Source: Mycolicibacterium neoaurum (GTDB taxonomy: Bacteria > Actinomycetota > Actinomycetes > Mycobacteriales > Mycobacteriaceae). Taken from it: a DNA stretch of 64,000 bases. The DNA is taken from positions 3,844,001 through 3,908,000 of the forward strand of contig NZ_JAQIIX010000002.1 of NCBI RefSeq assembly GCF_036946495.1, written 5' to 3'. A program made the translations under genes and the position numbers. Shown here one piece after another: positions 62,534 to 64,000 of the stretch (its first letter is position 1; each line of letters opens with the position of its first letter). The notes below the pieces were generated by a model that ran no database searches, was not told the origin of the DNA, and worked only from the letters and a program-made list of their open reading frames with translations.

Positions 62534-63760
62534 GTGACAGACAACGCCTACCTTGTCGGTCTGCGTCTGGAGGGCCGCAAAGTCGTCGTGGTCGGCGGCG
62601 GCACCGTGGCGCAGCGCCGGCTCCCGCTTCTGGTTGCCGCCGGCGCGGATGTCCATGTCATCACCCTGGCGGCCACCCCGGCGGTGGAAGCCTTCGGTGA
62701 CTCGTCGGCAACCGTCACCGTGACCCTTCGGGCGTTCCGTGACGAAGACCTCGACGGTGCTTGGTACGCCCTCGCCGCCACCGATGATCCTGAAGTGAAC
62801 GCCGCGATCGTCGCCGGTGCGGATCGGCGACGGATCTTCTGCGTGCGCGCCGATATCGCCAGGGAGGGCACGGCGGTCACGCCCGCCTCCTTCGAATACG
62901 AGGGGTTGTCGGTGGGGGTGCTGGCCAGCGGCGAGCACCGCCGGTCGGCGGCCATCCGCTCGGCCATCCACGAGGCGCTGCAGCAGGGACTCATCAGTGA
63001 CCGGGAGCGCAACACCGGTGCCGAGGGTGTGACCGTGCACGAGGGGGTCGCCCTCGTCGGCGGCGGACCGGGGGACCCGGAGTTGATCACGGTGCGCGGC
63101 CGGCGACTGCTGGCCAACGCCGACGTCGTCGTCGCCGACCGGCTCGCGCCGCCCGAGCTGCTGGCCGAACTGCCGCCCCATGTCGAGGTGATCGACGCCG
63201 CCAAGATCCCGTACGGACGCGCGATGGCCCAGGAGGCCATCAACGATGTGCTGATCGACCGTGCGAAGGCGGGCAAGTTCGTCGTGCGGCTCAAGGGCGG
63301 CGACCCGTTCGTGTTCGCGCGAGGGTACGAGGAGGTGATCGCGTGCGCCGAAGCAGGTGTGCCGGTGACCGTGGTACCCGGTGTGACCAGCGCCATCGGT
63401 GTGCCGGCCCTGGCCGGTGTGCCGGTGACGCATCGGCACATCACCCACGAGTTCGTCGTGGTCAGCGGCCATGTTGCGCCGGGGCACCCCGAATCGTTAG
63501 TGAATTGGGATGCGCTGGCCGCGATGTCAGGAACCATCGTGCTGCTGATGGCCGTCGAGCGGATCGAACTGTTCGCTCAGGCGCTGCTGTCGGGCGGCCG
63601 ACCTGCGGATACGCCGGTGATGGTGGTCCAGCACGGGACGACGGCGGCGCAGCGCACAGTGCGGGCCACCCTGACCGACGTTGCCGAAAAGGTACGTTCG
63701 GAGGGGATTCGACCGCCTGCGATCATCGTCATCGGGGCTGTGGCGGCGTTCGGCAGTTAA
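62534..63760 (+). CDS. cysG: Siroheme synthase-type uroporphyrinogen-III methyltransferase
   Basis: 408 residues from GTG 62534 with ribosome-binding site GAGGAG. The N-terminal NAD domain (VVVVGGGTVAQRRLPLL) is for precorrin-2 oxidation and ferrochelation; the C-terminal SUMT domain has GGGPGDPELITVRGRRLL and VVRLKGGDPFVFARGYEE. Makes precorrin-2 for both siroheme and B12, so it links sulfite reduction to the cob genes. Confidence 0.95.
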   Translation: MTDNAYLVGLRLEGRKVVVVGGGTVAQRRLPLLVAAGADVHVITLAATPAVEAFGDSSATVTVTLRAFRDEDLDGAWYALAATDDPEVNAAIVAGADRRRIFCVRADIAREGTAVTPASFEYEGLSVGVLASGEHRRSAAIRSAIHEALQQGLISDRERNTGAEGVTVHEGVALVGGGPGDPELITVRGRRLLANADVVVADRLAPPELLAELPPHVEVIDAAKIPYGRAMAQEAINDVLIDRAKAGKFVVRLKGGDPFVFARGYEEVIACAEAGVPVTVVPGVTSAIGVPALAGVPVTHRHITHEFVVVSGHVAPGHPESLVNWDALAAMSGTIVLLMAVERIELFAQALLSGGRPADTPVMVVQHGTTAAQRTVRATLTDVAEKVRSEGIRPPAIIVIGAVAAFGS

Positions 63761-63768
63761 AGGATTCT

Positions 63769-63774
63769 TAAGAT
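63769..63774 (+). promoter_or_regulatory. Possible efpA -10 element
   Basis: TAAGAT fits the mycobacterial -10 pattern TANNNT, 19 bases before the efpA ATG. It lies in an AT-rich patch containing the palindromes TCTTAAGA (63766-63773) and TTACTGTAA (63774-63782). No good -35 is seen. Confidence 0.3.
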
Positions 63775-63793
63775 TACTGTAAGGTAACCCGGT

Positions 63794-64000
63794 ATGACTG
63801 CTCTCAACGACGCTGGCCGGAAATCCAGCCGAGACGGTGCAGGCGGCAGCAACCGGGCCCTGCCAGTGCACGTAGGCCGAGGGGATATGCAGCAAAACGG
63901 CAAGTCACCGGCGTTCCTGCCGTCCTGGAACTTCATCGCCGCCGTCATCGCCATCGGCGGTATGCAGCTGCTGGCCACGATGGACAGCACTGTCGCCATC
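63794..64000 (+). CDS. efpA: Efflux protein EfpA, 5' part
   Basis: The first 69 residues of an MFS drug-efflux protein; the window ends inside the first membrane segment. MTALNDAGRKSSRDG and FIAAVIAIGGMQLLATMDSTVAI agree with the mycobacterial EfpA N-terminus as I recall it. It follows cysG directly as in M. tuberculosis. EfpA is a DHA2-type transporter in the drug and envelope-stress response. Confidence 0.85.
   Translation, partial: MTALNDAGRKSSRDGAGGSNRALPVHVGRGDMQQNGKSPAFLPSWNFIAAVIAIGGMQLLATMDSTVAI

Noticed and set aside
1..64000. CRISPR arrays, tRNA, rRNA, IS ends or phage genes
   Set aside because: No regularly spaced direct repeats, transposase or integrase other than XerC, or RNA gene could be recognised by reading; a tRNA scan would be needed to exclude a small RNA gene.

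Overview
The window is about 64 kb of GC-rich actinobacterial chromosome, densely coded and with no rRNA, tRNA, insertion sequence, phage gene or CRISPR array that I can see. The gene content (mycothione reductase, MPT70/MPT83-like fasciclin proteins beside DipZ, Rip1, EfpA, DUF1206, DUF2631 and DUF1707 proteins, Rv0203-type hemophore protein, GlnA4) and the order rnhB - DUF2469 - yraN - comM - dprA - viuB - xerC - rpsB - tsf - amiC - marR - pyrH - frr - cdsA - rlmN - mpt70/mpt83/dipZ - dxr - rip1 - ispG - GNAT - PBP - map - glnA4 - aldehyde dehydrogenase - SDR - nicT - mtr - mqo - chlID - cobO - cobB - cysG - efpA correspond to the M. tuberculosis Rv2902c-Rv2846c interval (recalled synteny). 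Several inserted genes absent from that interval suggest a fast-growing Mycolicibacterium-type species.

Region by region: 1-3.2 kb holds the 3' end of rnhB, a DUF2469 gene, a deazaflavin-dependent oxidoreductase and a CoA-transferase/thioesterase pair. 3.1-10.6 kb is an accessory iron block on the minus strand: an iron-binding lipoprotein, permease and ATPase of an Fe3+ ABC transporter, then a translationally coupled adenylation / carrier-protein / membrane-acyltransferase fusion. An IdeR-like iron box lies directly upstream, and a hemophore-like secreted protein lies next door. 10.6-14 kb has sodA between two DUF1206 membrane-protein paralogues. 14-20.7 kb carries yraN-comM-dprA, a siderophore-interacting flavoprotein, lactate 2-monooxygenase, xerC and an M23 peptidase-like protein. 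21-29 kb is core translation, phospholipid and nucleotide metabolism (rpsB-tsf, pyrH-frr-cdsA, rlmN), interrupted by amiC and a divergent marR/methyltransferase pair with two palindromic operator candidates.

29-37 kb holds a GH3 beta-glucosidase, an amino-acid permease and the mpt83-mpt70-dipZ group, with two sites matching the published SigK promoter consensus. 37-44.8 kb is the MEP-pathway/Rip1/ispG cluster, a GNAT, a penicillin-binding lipoprotein, a DUF1707 protein, map and cobQ. 46-53 kb holds a lipoprotein, a nucleophile-less alpha/beta hydrolase-like protein and a gamma-glutamylation catabolic cassette (glnA4, amidotransferase-class hydrolase, aldehyde dehydrogenase, SDR, FadR-type regulator). 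52.7-64 kb holds an ArsR regulator and nicT, mtr, a hydrolase, mqo, a GNAT, and a cobalt/corrin run (chelatase, cobO, cobB, cysG) ending in the start of efpA.

The most interesting unit is the iron-box-controlled transporter plus A-PCP-acyltransferase fusion, which looks like an undescribed one-protein acyl-activation and transfer system tied to iron uptake. The marR/methyltransferase pair and the SigK promoters (one implying a leaderless dipZ mRNA) are next. All functions are from motif reading and family knowledge; no database search was run.
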